Below, piece after piece: positions 30,701-43,800 of a DNA stretch of 64,000 bases. The stretch is from Branchiostoma floridae. Lineage: Eukaryota > Chordata > Leptocardii > Amphioxiformes > Branchiostomatidae. The position numbers were made by a program, and so were the translations under genes. The notes under the pieces are model-generated. The model ran no database searches. It was not told where the DNA came from and saw only the letters and a list, made by a program, of their open reading frames with translations. The stretch's first letter is position 1, and each line of letters opens with the position of its first letter. Location of the stretch: the NCBI RefSeq assembly GCF_000003815.2, contig NC_049984.1, positions 16,876,495 to 16,940,494 on the forward strand, read 5' to 3'.

Positions 30701-33700
30701 GAATTATGAAAATTATGATGACCAAAACTTTTTGGAGTTTTAGTCGGTAAAAATTATCCTCTTATGACTGGAACAGCCATTTTTTTTGGTTAAACTTTGT
30801 CCACTTCTTATAGTGGTAATTCTTCCTACCTTATCTAATTTGGAATAGCCTTGTTCCGCACTTTGAAAAAAGATTTAATGTAGCAGCCTTGGTAGCATAC
30901 TCAAATGTTATAAAGTTGTCCTTGTACAATAATTATTGTGTTTCTGTATACATGTACTGCTGACGCCAACAGCGGATGTATGGGGGTATTTATATATGCT
31001 GGCCCTGGTGTTATCACGCACACCGCTTCCCAATCAAGGTTACAAACAATATAGAAAACCACAATATATACGACCCCTAGGAACTAGTCCAGCCAGGTAA
31101 ACTTTAGGTATATCTATATTATATGATCCGTAGTCTAGCAACTGCTGCGGGTTAAAATAGTGGAACTCATTGTGATCAAGCATGTACATGTATGTAGTAA
31201 GGGCATCCTCACAAGACAACGCTTGATTTAAGCTTGGCCGACGTATTGGCGAGCTCTAAACGGGCATTTTCGGCCAAAGAACGACCAATGTCCTGGCGAT
31301 TATGCTGGCTTCGGACGATTTGTAGCAGCTCAGCTGACGTTCACGGGTGCCTGGAAGGGGATGCGCTTAGATTCAGCGACACCTTGGTGACGATTTTTAA
31401 TCATTTTATAGATTTTTGATTGGTCTTATACTCTATTGGAAAATTCCTTTTAATATCATTGTTTTATAAGGTGTCCGTCCACCCTACTTATGCCCTACAC
31501 ACATGTATGTCCCAAAACTCAAATTAAAGTTGATCCAAATATTAAGCTTTTTACCAGGTTAGTTGATTCTCTCTTTGCCCATGTCCAAGAGATGCTACCA
31601 TCTCATGGGGGATTTATAATCATTAGTGTAAGATAGACATCGCCCGAGCCCTGTCCAATTTGTGACGGCAGATTTTCAGACAAAAATACGGCCGATGCTC
31701 AGGCAAATTTTGTCGAGCTCTGACCGATCTACAAATTCAGCCAGCGCTCGCATGAATTGAAAAGCTGGCTTTAGGATGGGACAATAAACTTCAGTTCACT
31801 CTTTGTCATTCTCATGAAAAAAATCTTAAAGGCTTTTCTGACGTAGTGAATCTGTAAATGATTCAGCAGCATATGTCCTTGAACTAGATTAGCTTTTCAG
31901 TTAAATTTTATTATAATTTTATAACAACGTACTGATTCTTCCCAGTCCCTATCAAACTCCTTGGGTTACTCAAGGAACAGTAAAAATTGGCAAATAGGTT
32001 GCAAGCTATGCCAGAAAAATCAGGCAGTCCTAGAAATACATGTTCTTGTTGAGAAAACTGCCTTCCTGTGATTCTGTTTGTTTGTTTGTTTTGACACTTG
32101 TTTTGAAACTTGTGAAAATTGTAGAGTGGAACTCGTAATCACCAAGTACTGTAGGAGCATCCTCTTAAATAGCTTCAAACAACACTTAAAGCTAGATGAT
32201 GAGCAAAGGTTAGGTGTGACAGGTTGTTCAGTATTACATAACCAGCAGCTGCGTGCCAGCGAAGCTGATGTGTTGCGCCGAAGGGCGGTTATACCAGCGA
32301 CTTTATAGATACAGATCCCATCGTAGAGTGAAAGTGACACAGACTTATCACACAGACACATCAGGAACAGAGTGTTACAAATGTCTATTAGCCAATTTAT
32401 TTGAGAGTTTTCTCCATGATACATGTAGTTGTGTACAGGGTTGGACGTGGGTCCGTGAGAACTTCCGCACGGTGTGAGCCATGGATGGGGGAGGGGGGTA
32501 CACAGAACGTTTGGCACTAAAACAAGAATAAATTACTTACATAAGCTAAGCACATGAGAAAGAGAATTACATTCCTTTAACATTCATATACATATCTTCT
32601 AAGTGCTCATATCATTGTGGTTAATATTGAAAAATTATTAAATATAATAAGTTAAAAGGCTTAGTTATTGACAGAGTTTTGGTCACTATTTCAAGTTTTC
32701 AACCACCTCACCACTGTTGATAACTGTTAGCACTACTGTGTGAGTTCTTGAAGTATCAAAGAAGTCGTCATTAGCATAATATTATTTGTATGGTTTTTAA
32801 TCATATTAAATGTAAAAAATAGAAATCTAGTCGTACACACAATCCTTTGGTCAACTCTAGCTTTTCACTTGACTTCTAATAAAGAAGATGACATTACAGA
32901 ATATCCTGTGCTACATAAAACGTCAGAATTCCCATTCTAAAATCTGCCATCGTGCTAATGCAAAGAATGATTGGCCTGTCTAAAACATTAGTGCAAGCAA
33001 TAATTTGATTTCTGCTCAATAATTGGACTACTGCAGCTCATAAGAATTCACAACTATTGATGCCAAAGCCAGTTTGAAAATCAAAAATATTACAACCAAT
33101 TTTCCATGTTGCTTGCACCAACACTAAGTTTGTTCTAAAGCATACGATCTACTGCCCACCTCTTTTCTCACCTGAGGTAGTTGCCGGTGCATTCTACTTA
33201 AAAAACAAACCCTTTTTATGCCACCTTAAAAAAAACCCCTCTGACTTGACTTCCTAAAAACACTTCAAATTAAATAAAAAATCCCTCAATCTAATATAAT
33301 CACTGCAAGCCTTGTAATCAACACTGCCATCTTTGTCACTCCCCTGGGAAAACATCATCATGTTCAACTGATGGTTCATTTCATTTCTACGTTTCCTGTC
33401 CCTTTCCCATGAGTTGTTTTTAATGTTAGGAGAAAAATTGAATTTTTCAAACGTTTACACCTTCATTGAAGATTTCATTGAAGAATCAAGTGTTGTTTTT
33501 GTACATGCATTAGACAAAGGTCTAGCCATATTCATTGCTTTTAGTAATATAATTGTGCATGTCGTTCTGTAGTTCTGTTTTCCTTGACACCTACTAAAAT
33601 GCTTCAGTCTCTCCTCCCACTAAAACTGTTCATTGAATGTTAGGTTATGTCCTATTTTGCCCACACCCTTTTACATACTGTATGGTATGACATGTTACAT

Positions 33701-34465
33701 GGAAGTCAAGATGGCAATGTTGATCACTGAGTTGAATCTACCAACCTTAACATACACATACAATGTACTACTACATGCAACAAAATCATTATGATATTGC
33801 TTCTAAACACACAGGAGAAAAGAAGGGGGTCCCCCAAACAAATGAAAGAAAGGTAAAAAGATGTCAGTAATGAGATTTGGAACCTCCATGGCACACACCG
33901 TGGGATGGACCGCCCGAATTTGTAGCTGAGGCACAGCAAGCCTATAGAACATCTCTGAATTATTAATACAATTATTCCATTGCCTCTTCATAATCTTATC
34001 ATACACATTATCAATAACAAGCTCGTTCATTTCTCCGCGCTGCCACTCTGGGCAGACCTTTCCCATACAAAAGCGTTACCTTCTATATACAGTCTACGGG
34101 TGGGTGGAATTATTTGACCCTAGCACAATAACACGTCTGGTTTCTGGTGATGCAATTCGAAATAGAAAAATACTTTGATCTACCGTCTGTATTGGGTAGG
34201 CCTGCTATACATATAACATAGGAAAGAATTTATCAGCCATTATTTTTTGGTCCAGTTTACCACATCTAGCTTTGTCACAAGTACTGGTTGCGATTTTCCG
34301 AAGAACTTCTGAGAAGTGGTGTTACTTGTATCATTGTATACATACTTTGTGATAATTTTGGACTGGATTCCAATTTTTGTGATTTGAAGTTGAATATTTC
34401 CACCAACGGTTGTTAAAACTGCTTGACAGCAAGTTATTAGGGTGCCTCAGTACAAGTTTTCTATT
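27729..34465. other. Gene-poor intergenic stretch
   Basis: No exon chain or RNA gene is recognised. It holds the second hammerhead-type element (29618-29739), a GC-richer block at 28840-29150 with overlapping open frames on both strands but no motif, and a region at 31220-31760 with similar CpG-richer segments that may be transposon remnants. An 87-codon minus-strand frame at 33803-34066 is open but unsupported. Confidence 0.4.
29618..29739 (+). mobile_element. Short element with hammerhead-like core, copy 2
   Basis: Same element as 11100-11221. CTGAAGA at 29642-29648, GAGTG 29650-29654 pairing with CACTC 29663-29667, and GAAA 29668-29671. The body (about 106 bp) ends in the same TTGAATTGT-TTTGAA segment and is flanked by the direct repeat TGTTTACA (29618-29625, 29732-29739). 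Confidence 0.55.
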
Positions 34466-34674
34466 TAACGCTAGTTCGCCTTTGACCATGTGGTAGCCTA
34501 TATCCGTTGCAATTAAAGATTGGATAGCGTATTCAAGGGTGTCAAGTTTGGTTTTCAAGGATGATTTCAAAGCGCAAAAGTTTACATTACATCTTGAAAC
34601 CACCACCAACTTGATACGAATGGACTAAAAGAACAGACATAGGTTACCCTGCAGATAAAGGTGAACTAGCATTA
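34466..34674. mobile_element. Palindromic MITE, copy A
   Basis: About 209 bp. The left end TAACGCTAGTTCGCC and right end GGTGAACTAGCATTA are inverted. Internal segments also pair (GTCAAGTTTGGTTTTCAAG against CTTGAAACCACCACCAACTTGATA-like), so the element is nearly one long hairpin. Related to copy B at 37613. Shows no coding capacity. Confidence 0.7.
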
Positions 34675-35980
34675 CCAGCGTAAAGCATACTGCTGTTTGT
34701 TTGTCACAGAGACCTCCTCGCTTGGGTCTTCTCTTCCTCTAGATGGTTAACAATAAGATCCAACCCTTCTTCTCTACTATCAGTTTGACTGAAATTCTGA
34801 AGTATTTCAAAATTGTGACCTGTAAGAAGACCTCAAGACATCATTGAAGGCTGTGACTGTAATCCTGTTACTTATCAGCTGTCTTATTCTCCTGTCCCTC
34901 CTTGAACACAAAAAGGGACCATAAGAGCAAGACTGCCATGTAATTAATCAACTGATGTAGTACAAACAAGTTGTAATTATAACAAATTCAAGTGTATTTT
35001 ACATCAACTGACCAACTTTTGGTACCAGCAAAATACAGTACTTGTGTACGGTACTTTGTGTAATAGATTGTAATCATATCATAGTTTGCATCTAATCTAG
35101 TGCTGTGTAGAGCCAAAATATTAATACTACCAAATTGCCAAATACTACAAAATCCGTATTAAGACAGATTTTTTGCATGTTTTCTACTGCATTTGCTGGT
35201 ACCAAAAGTTGTTAATTGAGAATGTTGCACCAGGTTTATGGTAAGTAAACCTACCACATGTACAACATGTATGACTGTTGACCTTTTCTGTTTTTGTATG
35301 AGAAGAACTTTTTTGTCTGTAAGAAAGGTGTATAAAACTGTAAGAATTGTGAAAATCTCTATCTGAAGCAGAAACTGCAAGACTAGTGTTAGGAGTAAAG
35401 ATATGGCTAACAGTAACAGCAACAAAAGCAAAGGGAAGGAGGTTGGAAGCTTGTGTAAGCTACAATCTGTGAAAAAAACACAGGCATTGGCAGTTTTAGG
35501 CACACAGTCACATTTCATGTGAACTGTCGTCCCAGTAGCGAGACAGACAGTTTTAAAAACTGTGCACCAGATAACTGCATGCCTGTACAACATTGTCCAT
35601 TGCTGTAAAACCACAGTGCTTCGTCTATGTTTGATTGTTGAGTTGTTGGTAACGTTACAGGACTGAGGGTGACTATGGGGTTTCAGTGAGCTGTCTTTTC
35701 TCCTTTTACATCTTCAGTGCATCGGCATAGAAAAGCCTGAAACTTGGCATATAAATATTTCTTTTTCAGCAATCCATAAATTAGAAGTCATAAATTCAAA
35801 AGAGTGTTGCTGCAGAAAAATGATAAATGTAACTGATTTCTACCAGGCTTTTGGAATGCATTTCATGTGCAGGGGGTATACAACATTGCTTTTGCTGTAA
35901 TGGTTTCATTTGTCTGACTTGGTCAAAGTTTTTAGAAGGTCTCAATGACAAGCACAAACCAACTTTGAAAGGAAAGGATA

Positions 35981-35986
35981 TTTATT
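35981..35986 (-). terminator. Candidate polyadenylation signal
   Basis: AATAAA on the minus strand, about 1.3 kb past the possible distal CBFB stop at 37303. Tentative. Confidence 0.2.
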
Positions 35987-37302
35987 AACCTTAGAATAAA
36001 TATTGAGAAATAAGAGAAAAGGCGTGTATACTAGTGTTCAAATTTTCATATGAAATTGATCAATTTTCTTATTGTGTAGGGGTTCTTTGGGAACTCATGA
36101 TAAGTTAAACATAAAGCAGCAGAACTGTACAAAATATGATAAATATCATAGAGGATAAAAAAAAAGGAGTACTGAAGATGCAAAAGGTGAAACTGGCAGG
36201 CCACCGTAGACAGTCTGGTGATGTTAAGTTAACACTAAATAAGGCCGACTGTTTGCTACCACAATATGTCCACTGTACATCACCACAACCATAGGCCAGC
36301 TAAAGTTGTGGCTCATCCACAAAATACACAATATACTCTCCTCAAGGACACATATAAATTAGACAAAAGTTTCCAACCCTAGATGCAATTACTGACAGGC
36401 AATAAAGACATCATGAAAAGGAAAACAAGACTTAAATACACCTGTTTTAAAAATGGTCCAGGTAAAACCAGGCTATGTCTTAAAATGTGTACCAAAACAC
36501 CACAACCTACAGAAGGCTTGGATAGTGTAGGGGTTACAATATACGGCTGATAAGGTGTCAAAAATTCTGTTGGTATTTTATATCCCAAGGCAGAGTGCAA
36601 AACCCAATCCCTCTGTAGGTTGTGATTGACAGCTGTTTATCAATTTGGTACAAAACAGAGGAGCAAATAGGTTCAAAACAGACTGTGAGAGAAGATTCAA
36701 GAAAATATATGCAACTAAATCACTGTACTTTCAGTTTACAAATTACATTTTCAGGTTATATTTTCATACTTTTCATCGATTTTTTCATCATCAATCATTT
36801 TTATACATTAAGATTTTTTTACCAGATAGTTTATACAATTTCCATGACGAGAATAGCTAACTGGGTATATAAAATAAAATAAAACATCTTTTTTGAGAAA
36901 TTGAAATGAAACAGTGCACTCTTATCCAATGATTTAAATTCAAAAACTGTGCTTTTATAGCAAAATAGAGAAAATCTAAAGAAACATCCATGGAGATGCT
37001 TATTTTCTCTTTATCAGCAACAATAGGTCATCAAGGTTTAGTATAACAATCAAAACATCGTTTTAAGGACTCAATTCTTCTTATCTCAACTACCCAGAGA
37101 TAGTTAAGAACTGCAGCAGTTGAGATATCTTCTGTTTAAAGGGCTCAAACAAGTTGCAAAAGGGAGAACCAGGTATTTTCCTGTTGAATCTTCTGTGGAG
37201 AGTGTGGTGTGTTGACTGCTGTGAGGTGTGCTGTAGTCTGACTGGTGTCGCCCAGTGGTGGAATCATAGCGTATGTGAGGAGGGACGTCTGTCCCTGACC
37301 AG

Positions 37303-37353
37303 TCAGTCACTACTGCTGGCACTCGGGCTGGGCTGGTGAAGGTGTCTCCGCAT
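37303..37353 (-). CDS. CBFB: Possible alternative last exon of CBFB
   Basis: A very strong acceptor (long T-rich tract, GTGCCTGCAG) opens a GC-rich block that stands out from its surroundings. Spliced in phase 0 from the 50266 donor it would add 16 residues (MRRHLHQPSPSASSSD) and stop at 37303-37305. Another frame stays open to 37104 (82 codons) but would need a different phase. The 12.9-kb distance and the phase ambiguity leave it uncertain; it could be a CBFB 3'-end exon, an exon of an unseen gene or chance. Human CBFB also has alternative C-termini. Confidence 0.4.
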   Translation of the reverse strand: MRRHLHQPSPSASSSD

Positions 37354-37612
37354 CTGCAGGCACAGAAACAAGAAAAAATCATTTTAGAATGACATACACA
37401 TTTTTATAGTGATGTGTTAAAGTTAATGTAACAGGAGGTCAAGGGACTAGGTAGTCACAGTGTAGGTAGGTAGGTTACAGTTAAAGACACATGTAAATGT
37501 AACACATCAGAATACAATTGTATGTATTTAGCAAAAGACGGCATGTTCTCATAGAATGTCATGCTCAAATATTGATGTACTGGAAAAATTCTGTGAATTT
37601 TAAAAACAATGG

Positions 37613-37869
37613 ATATAACGCTAGTTCACCTTTATTCGCAAGGTAACCTTTATCCGTTGTATTCAACACCAGGGTGTTTCGGGATATCAAGCCGACGGTC
37701 GGTGGTCTCAAACTAGATTTTATTGAAAAAATGCAATTTGAAACCACCGTCTATCAACGTGATATGCCTAAATAACCTGTTTTTAGGTACAACGGATAAA
37801 GGTTACCCTACGAATAAAGGTGAACTAGTGTTAAGTTAACTTGCGGTAAAAGATGAACTAGCGTTATAT
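37613..37869. mobile_element. Palindromic MITE, copy B
   Basis: 257 bp. Outer inverted repeats ATATAACGCTAGTTCACC and GATGAACTAGCGTTATAT. Inside the right end lies a second inverted copy, GGTGAACTAGTGTTAA, and the arms continue as AAGGTAACCTTTATCCGTTG against CAACGGATAAAGGTTACC. Same family as 34466-34674. No open frame of interest. Confidence 0.8.
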
Positions 37870-40800
37870 GTCAAAGACAAAAATGGAGCCTGATTTTCAT
37901 TGAAAGACATGCATTGTTCAAACACAGCATAATCCAGATCTAGGTATGTGACACATTCATTTCTAGATATGTAATACCCTGTCAAATGAATGAATATATA
38001 AACTTTCACAACATAACTGACAAAACTCTACAATGGGCACTGAACACTGAATATTTGCAAGTTGCTTAAGACTGTAAAAGGAGTACTCTCCAAGTAGAGG
38101 CTCTTGCTTGTTTAGTATGTCTTTCAGGTGATTTTATTGGGCTCTCTATTTTGTCAGGTTTTCTTATTGGCTGGCAGACAAAAGTAAAATCTGAGAAAAC
38201 AGAAAATGTCTAAAAACACATCTAAAAACAAGCTGGCCAGATGGATCCTAATAGCTTGGACTCATCAGTGAGTCGGAGAGTACAAAAGGAGGTCTTCTTC
38301 ATGTGACAGCATGCCAGCTTTGAGAAACAAGCATGTCTTGTATATCACTCTTGTTATCTACAAAGCTGTGGGAAAACTCTCTGGTCCAAAACAAGGACAA
38401 GGCCTTCCTGTATAAATACTGCATGGATAGGAATAAACGAAGAGTACAGACTAAGACTAAGCTTCTTCCCTAAAAGCCTTCACCAGACTACCTCAGGAGG
38501 TATTGTCACATACCAGACTAGTGTGAGTGAGACTATGGGAAACATCTGATAAAGTCGGACACTGGACAGCCCAAATATTTGCTGTCTGAAGTCTGAAGGC
38601 TTTTCCACAAGAACAAACTGACCACAATTAAAGAGTCCTACAAATCCGTCTGAACCAACGTCCTTGGAAGGGCTGCAGTGTTTATTGTTGTGTTACATGC
38701 CTGCTTTACATGAGAAGTTCATTTAAGTCCACAGGATTAAACATAACGCACACCAATCAGTGTAGCAAGGTGGCTTTTAGTGCTTCTGATCTTAATTTTC
38801 TAGAGGAAAATGTTTTCTTTTGCTACATGTATTACCAATTTTCTATCAAGTTGGCTAATTTCCAAGTCCTGTATGGCACAGACTGTAAGGCCTTAGGAGC
38901 AAGATATAGATGTGTACAAAATCTCTTTAAATGCTTGTATTCATACAATACACTCTTGCAATATTCTGTTTTGACAACACAAAAAGAACACACATTGTGT
39001 GTTTATCTCCAAGGATAATAAAAGAATCAGTCCTGTATAAGTCCAGGTCACTATCACCGGCCACCCCAACTTGATTTGAAATAATCTGAAGAAATTTTGT
39101 GTCAAACAACTCAAGCAGTTCCCTTGAGGCCAGCGATTAGCACAAGAAAGCCGATGTACATGTGGTTCACAGCCTTGCCTACGTGTTTACATTTTGTATA
39201 AATGTTAGCAGAAAGAACTGCTGCTTAGCACAGAGTTGACTGGCTGGCCATGTGTGACCTTGGCTTGTCCCTGAAACAGGTGTAGAACAAACATGGTGGA
39301 ATCTCTGCCTCTCCACTGATGCTCAGCAGGTGTTCAACTTCACAAGGTACCAAGGGCCAGTTCACACAAGGAAAATTTCTGGTTGTACAACAATGACATA
39401 TGCCAAAGTCCTCCGTCTTTGACATAAAAGTCCTCCGTCTTTAATTGACATTTCATTTTTTGCTTTGCGTGAACAAACCTGCAGCGTCAGGCGACAGATA
39501 TTCTATGGCTCGGTCATAATTCAACCGCAGGCACTACGTACAAGAGTCGGAAGAAATGAACGAATCAACTTTATGTCAATGGAAGACTGCACTTGTCAAA
39601 TCCATTGTGAATAATTACTGTTGCTCAAGTGTGACAATATAGAAGAAACAATTTAAGCTGTTCAAATGATTTAATGGCCAGACATGCTGGGTTGGTACCT
39701 GTACAACAGGTATTCAGAATTGAGATATTTGTTAAGACTGTCAAATTACATGTGTTCAATCATAACATGTACATGAATACTAAAACTTCTGCTGCCAAAT
39801 GTGGTTAAAGTATGACCATCTTGAGTATGTATATGTAATTGTGCTGTAGGATCGTAGTTGCCAGTTAATCACCCAGTTGCCAGTTACCTAACTACAAAGT
39901 ACGTAGGAGCATGGTGTGACCAAAATAGAAACAACTACGTCTTGTATTGCCCTTTGCATCATGTAAAGCAACCAGATGCCATATTTGGTTGTGACTGTAA
40001 GCTGATATTATGTAACGGAAGGTTTTTGGAGACGTCATAGCCTTCGCTTGATCACATCACTTCATGGGTTACCCAAAATCATATTCTGCCAGGTATACTA
40101 CTCTACTTATATGTGCAAACTAGATAAAAGTAACAACAATTTCCATATAACAACATCATAGACATGAAATGAATGATTTTAAGTTAACAATGAAGTTGCA
40201 CATTAGGATGAATGGACTCCATATGGGTTCATTTGAGCTCAATAAAAGTCTTACGTGGTTATCCTCGACATAGTCACATTTTGGAAAACCATATGCCGTA
40301 GGAGGAAATTAAATTACTTGACATGTGTACCTAACAAAAGGAGCCAGTTTGTAATTATTTGTAAGCAATGTCTCGGCTTAACAAAACTGCTGGGGACTCA
40401 CAACAGGCTTATGAATCTATAAGACATTATGATAAAGCAATTATAGCGCTGTAAGCTGACTTATAATGTCTTTCATATGAGACTTTCTGTGCTAGTACAA
40501 ATGTAGTAGAAGCAACATCTCAACTTTTAGAGAGCCAAAATAATTTGTTTGTCATATGAAGCTGCAAGGTTTAGATCATCTATAAAAAAAGGTAATGACA
40601 GCAAGGTTAATTGCATTTATACTTGTCGCACCTCCAGCGAAAAGAAAAACAACAAATTTGAAAATATGAAATGAACAAAACGTAGCAAATTTTCTCATGT
40701 CTTCTTTTCTGTAATAGACACTTCTTTTGTTTTCAAGCTTTGTTACAGTAGTATCTCATCTGTTAAATGTGAATGTGGTTCTGAGTGAGGTACTGAAACA

Positions 40801-43800
40801 CAAATACGGACATGATCAATACTGTACCACAATTCCACTGATTTGTACAACAGTCACAAGTGCATCATCTTTGCTGGGACCCAACTCTGAGGTAAGACCT
40901 GTTTTGTTCTCAGTTTTTAGCAGGTGTAAGTTTCTGTGAACTTGCCATTCAACAACAGTGGGGGGTAAAGCAAATACAGCTTTGTACGTATAATGATGGC
41001 TCATTCCTGTCTGACCACGCTTACACGTCCGCCCTCCCTTCCACCTGCTGCGTACCTTTCATTGTGCTACCTTCCTCCGAAAACCCAGCCATGATTGTCA
41101 GTCACTAATGACATTGGGCCTGGTCCTTGCGGTCCGCACATGCAGGTGATGCTAGGGACAGGAAGCATATTGTCCCCTACATGTCCCATTCTTACCAGGC
41201 CCTGTCTCCTAACTTCCCCTGCCCACAGTTTAGCAGGGGTGTCCATTGTGTCGGAGGCAGGCGACCTGGCCCTGAGGTGCAGCTACCATCATCTTCATTG
41301 TCCCCGACAGGCAGGTGGGAAATTATCAATTTAGGATGTCTCTGATTACCTTCCAGGAGAGGAGCTGACCTGGGTGCTTTGTCCCTCCACACCTGGACTA
41401 TCACAGCAGGTACGGCGGCCCGGTAGGGGGCCTATTCACCGACAACCACAGGTAAAGATGACGTTGCCCACATACGCTACCCTTTACGCTTCAGGTATTG
41501 ACTCTTTGTACCTCTACGCTACTCCTTCTTTGTGTGTTTTAGACGGGTATCTACAACAGTGATCACCAATAGGTGTTCATGAACGTAGATCTGGATATAG
41601 ACAACCTTAATAATATGTTCTTCATAAAGACCAGGTTTTACTGGATGACTTTATTGGTTGTTGCTAAAATTAGATCATAAAAGAATATAGAATGGGTTTC
41701 TTTTGTTATGAGTTGAAAACATAAAACTTGTTTCCACTTTAACAATTTTTTTGTTAACATTTTTGTAAACGCATATGTTGTTGATAGTTGTATTATGCAG
41801 CACAGTATTTCGATTCTACTGTTGCAGCATTTGGCTCTGTCTTGACACTTTGTTTCCAGGCAGGCCTCAACACTGGTGAGGCTGCACACTTTAATGTCAT
41901 CATCTTAGACACTTTTAATTGCACAAATATTGTGACCTAAAAAAACCTATGAGGTGATGCATACAGTTTTGAAGTTTGTCAGTTCAGGTGTATCAAAACA
42001 GGTGACTTTCAAAAGAGTATCGATAGGATAAACTTTGTGACTCTGCACAACAGAAGAAGATCCAATATAGGCATAAATTATTGTACAAAAATAAAGATGG
42101 GGCTTTGAAAGATAAGCATGTAGTGTTGAAAGTGTCAAATTTGACTTGCAGCATTGTGCCTTTCTGACTACAAAATGTGATCTTTAATTTCTTCTTGAAA
42201 ATAATTGTATCCTAGATCTACTAGCAGTGCCAAATAAAGGAAGAACTCTCACAGCCCAGCCCAACAGGTACTGGTTTTACAGTGATTACCTATTATCCCA
42301 GGGTAATGTCTATTAATCTGGGCTGGCACAAAAGAAGGCACGTGCACAGTCAAGTGCTCCTGTGTCTCCATTTTTAAAGGGCACAGCAAAGTGATTTGAG
42401 GATAATCATGGCTTGCAGGTGCTAATTACACCCATTGTGCTGGCGGCGCTGGCGGCAGTCACACTTTTCCCCTGCAGGCAAACTGAGGAGGCCTCACCCT
42501 TTCCTGCCTAAAATCAACTTAAACCATTTAGCATGTGCATGGAGCAGTAACAAAATACACTGGGTCCTTCCTCTGGGGTCTCTGTCAACAACAGGCCTCT
42601 TCTAACATCAAGTCCAATGTTGACGCAGGGGAGTGCAAGTTCAAGACTGATTGACCCAGTTAACTTCCCCTGTAATGTGCCTGATCCCTGCCCAAATCAG
42701 CGTGGCAGCGACAAAGGGGGCGACAGGTCTCTCAGCAGGGTCTCATGTCTCACTCCCAGCAGCATTCTATAGCCTGGAAGCGCAGTGTGGGGGCGGCATG
42801 GGGCAGCAGGGCGAGGCCCATTTAGACACAGGAAGTATGGAAATTAGCCTGGAAACCTGTATCAGAATAGAAGAGAGAGAATGCCAAGCATGCCAGGAAT
42901 TCCTGCTGGGGATCTTGTCTGCTGAGTGTGTGAAACAGAGCGTGGTGGACAAGGGGAATTAATGCTCTTGATCTTGTCCCTTGGAAAACTGAGAAGCCTT
43001 AATACACAGTTCATAAAGTAACCTGATTATCCTGGAGGCTTGGAAGAATTGTTGGCTTGCATAGAACTTATCCTTAGCATCACCTGCAGGCTAGGAGAAC
43101 GATCCATGTTTAGCTGAACTTGTCAGCAGAGTTCCTCCCTTTCGATTTGCGCTGGAGGGCCATCCTAAGTCAGCCGTTGGGTCCCACGTGGAGCGGCCAC
43201 TTGAAGACCCACGTGCCAGTGGGGCCCATTCCTGACATGCCTGTGGTTTTCTGGTAGCTTAGGCCATAGCTATCATATGGACTCACACAAAGGCCTGGAG
43301 CTGCTGAGTAAACTGTGCCAGCCCTGGGAGTGAACGGGACTCCCAGCACGTGCACAATGAGCCAAGGACTTGTGTCCAGGCCAAGTCACTTGCAAGTTGT
43401 AACAATAAAAAGGCCACATACACAACAGAGGGCTGTCAACGCTTGCCGAAGTATGTGTTTGTGAATCACATGCCTCAGTGCTAGGAAAAACATGTTTTCT
43501 ACGAAGTTTCTTTTGTGTCCAAGTAGTAAAACTATTCTCTAGACAAAAAAGATTGCACAAAGAATTCTGTCCTACCCACTATCTTCCACACACATTTTAC
43601 CATATTCTCACATATAGTCATCATCCAGGCAAACAAAATCCACTTGTGCTAAAAATAATGCTACGCCTATGAGTCAGTAAAATAGAACTGCCATGAGCAA
43701 GTGCCAGTAATATCTTTCCACATGCCTGTGTTTCAATCAGTTAACTTTTTGAGCTTACACAATTTCCCATGTTGCCAACTCAGCCACAAAACATCTCAAA

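Noticed and set aside
32080-32100. TTTG-type short repeat
   Set aside because: Too short and ordinary to report as a feature.
33803-34066. 87-codon minus-strand frame (MGKVCPEWQRGEMNELVIDN...)
   Set aside because: Looks protein-like at first, but has no recognised domain, no splice context and a low-complexity hydrophobic end. A search against other amphioxus genomes would decide.
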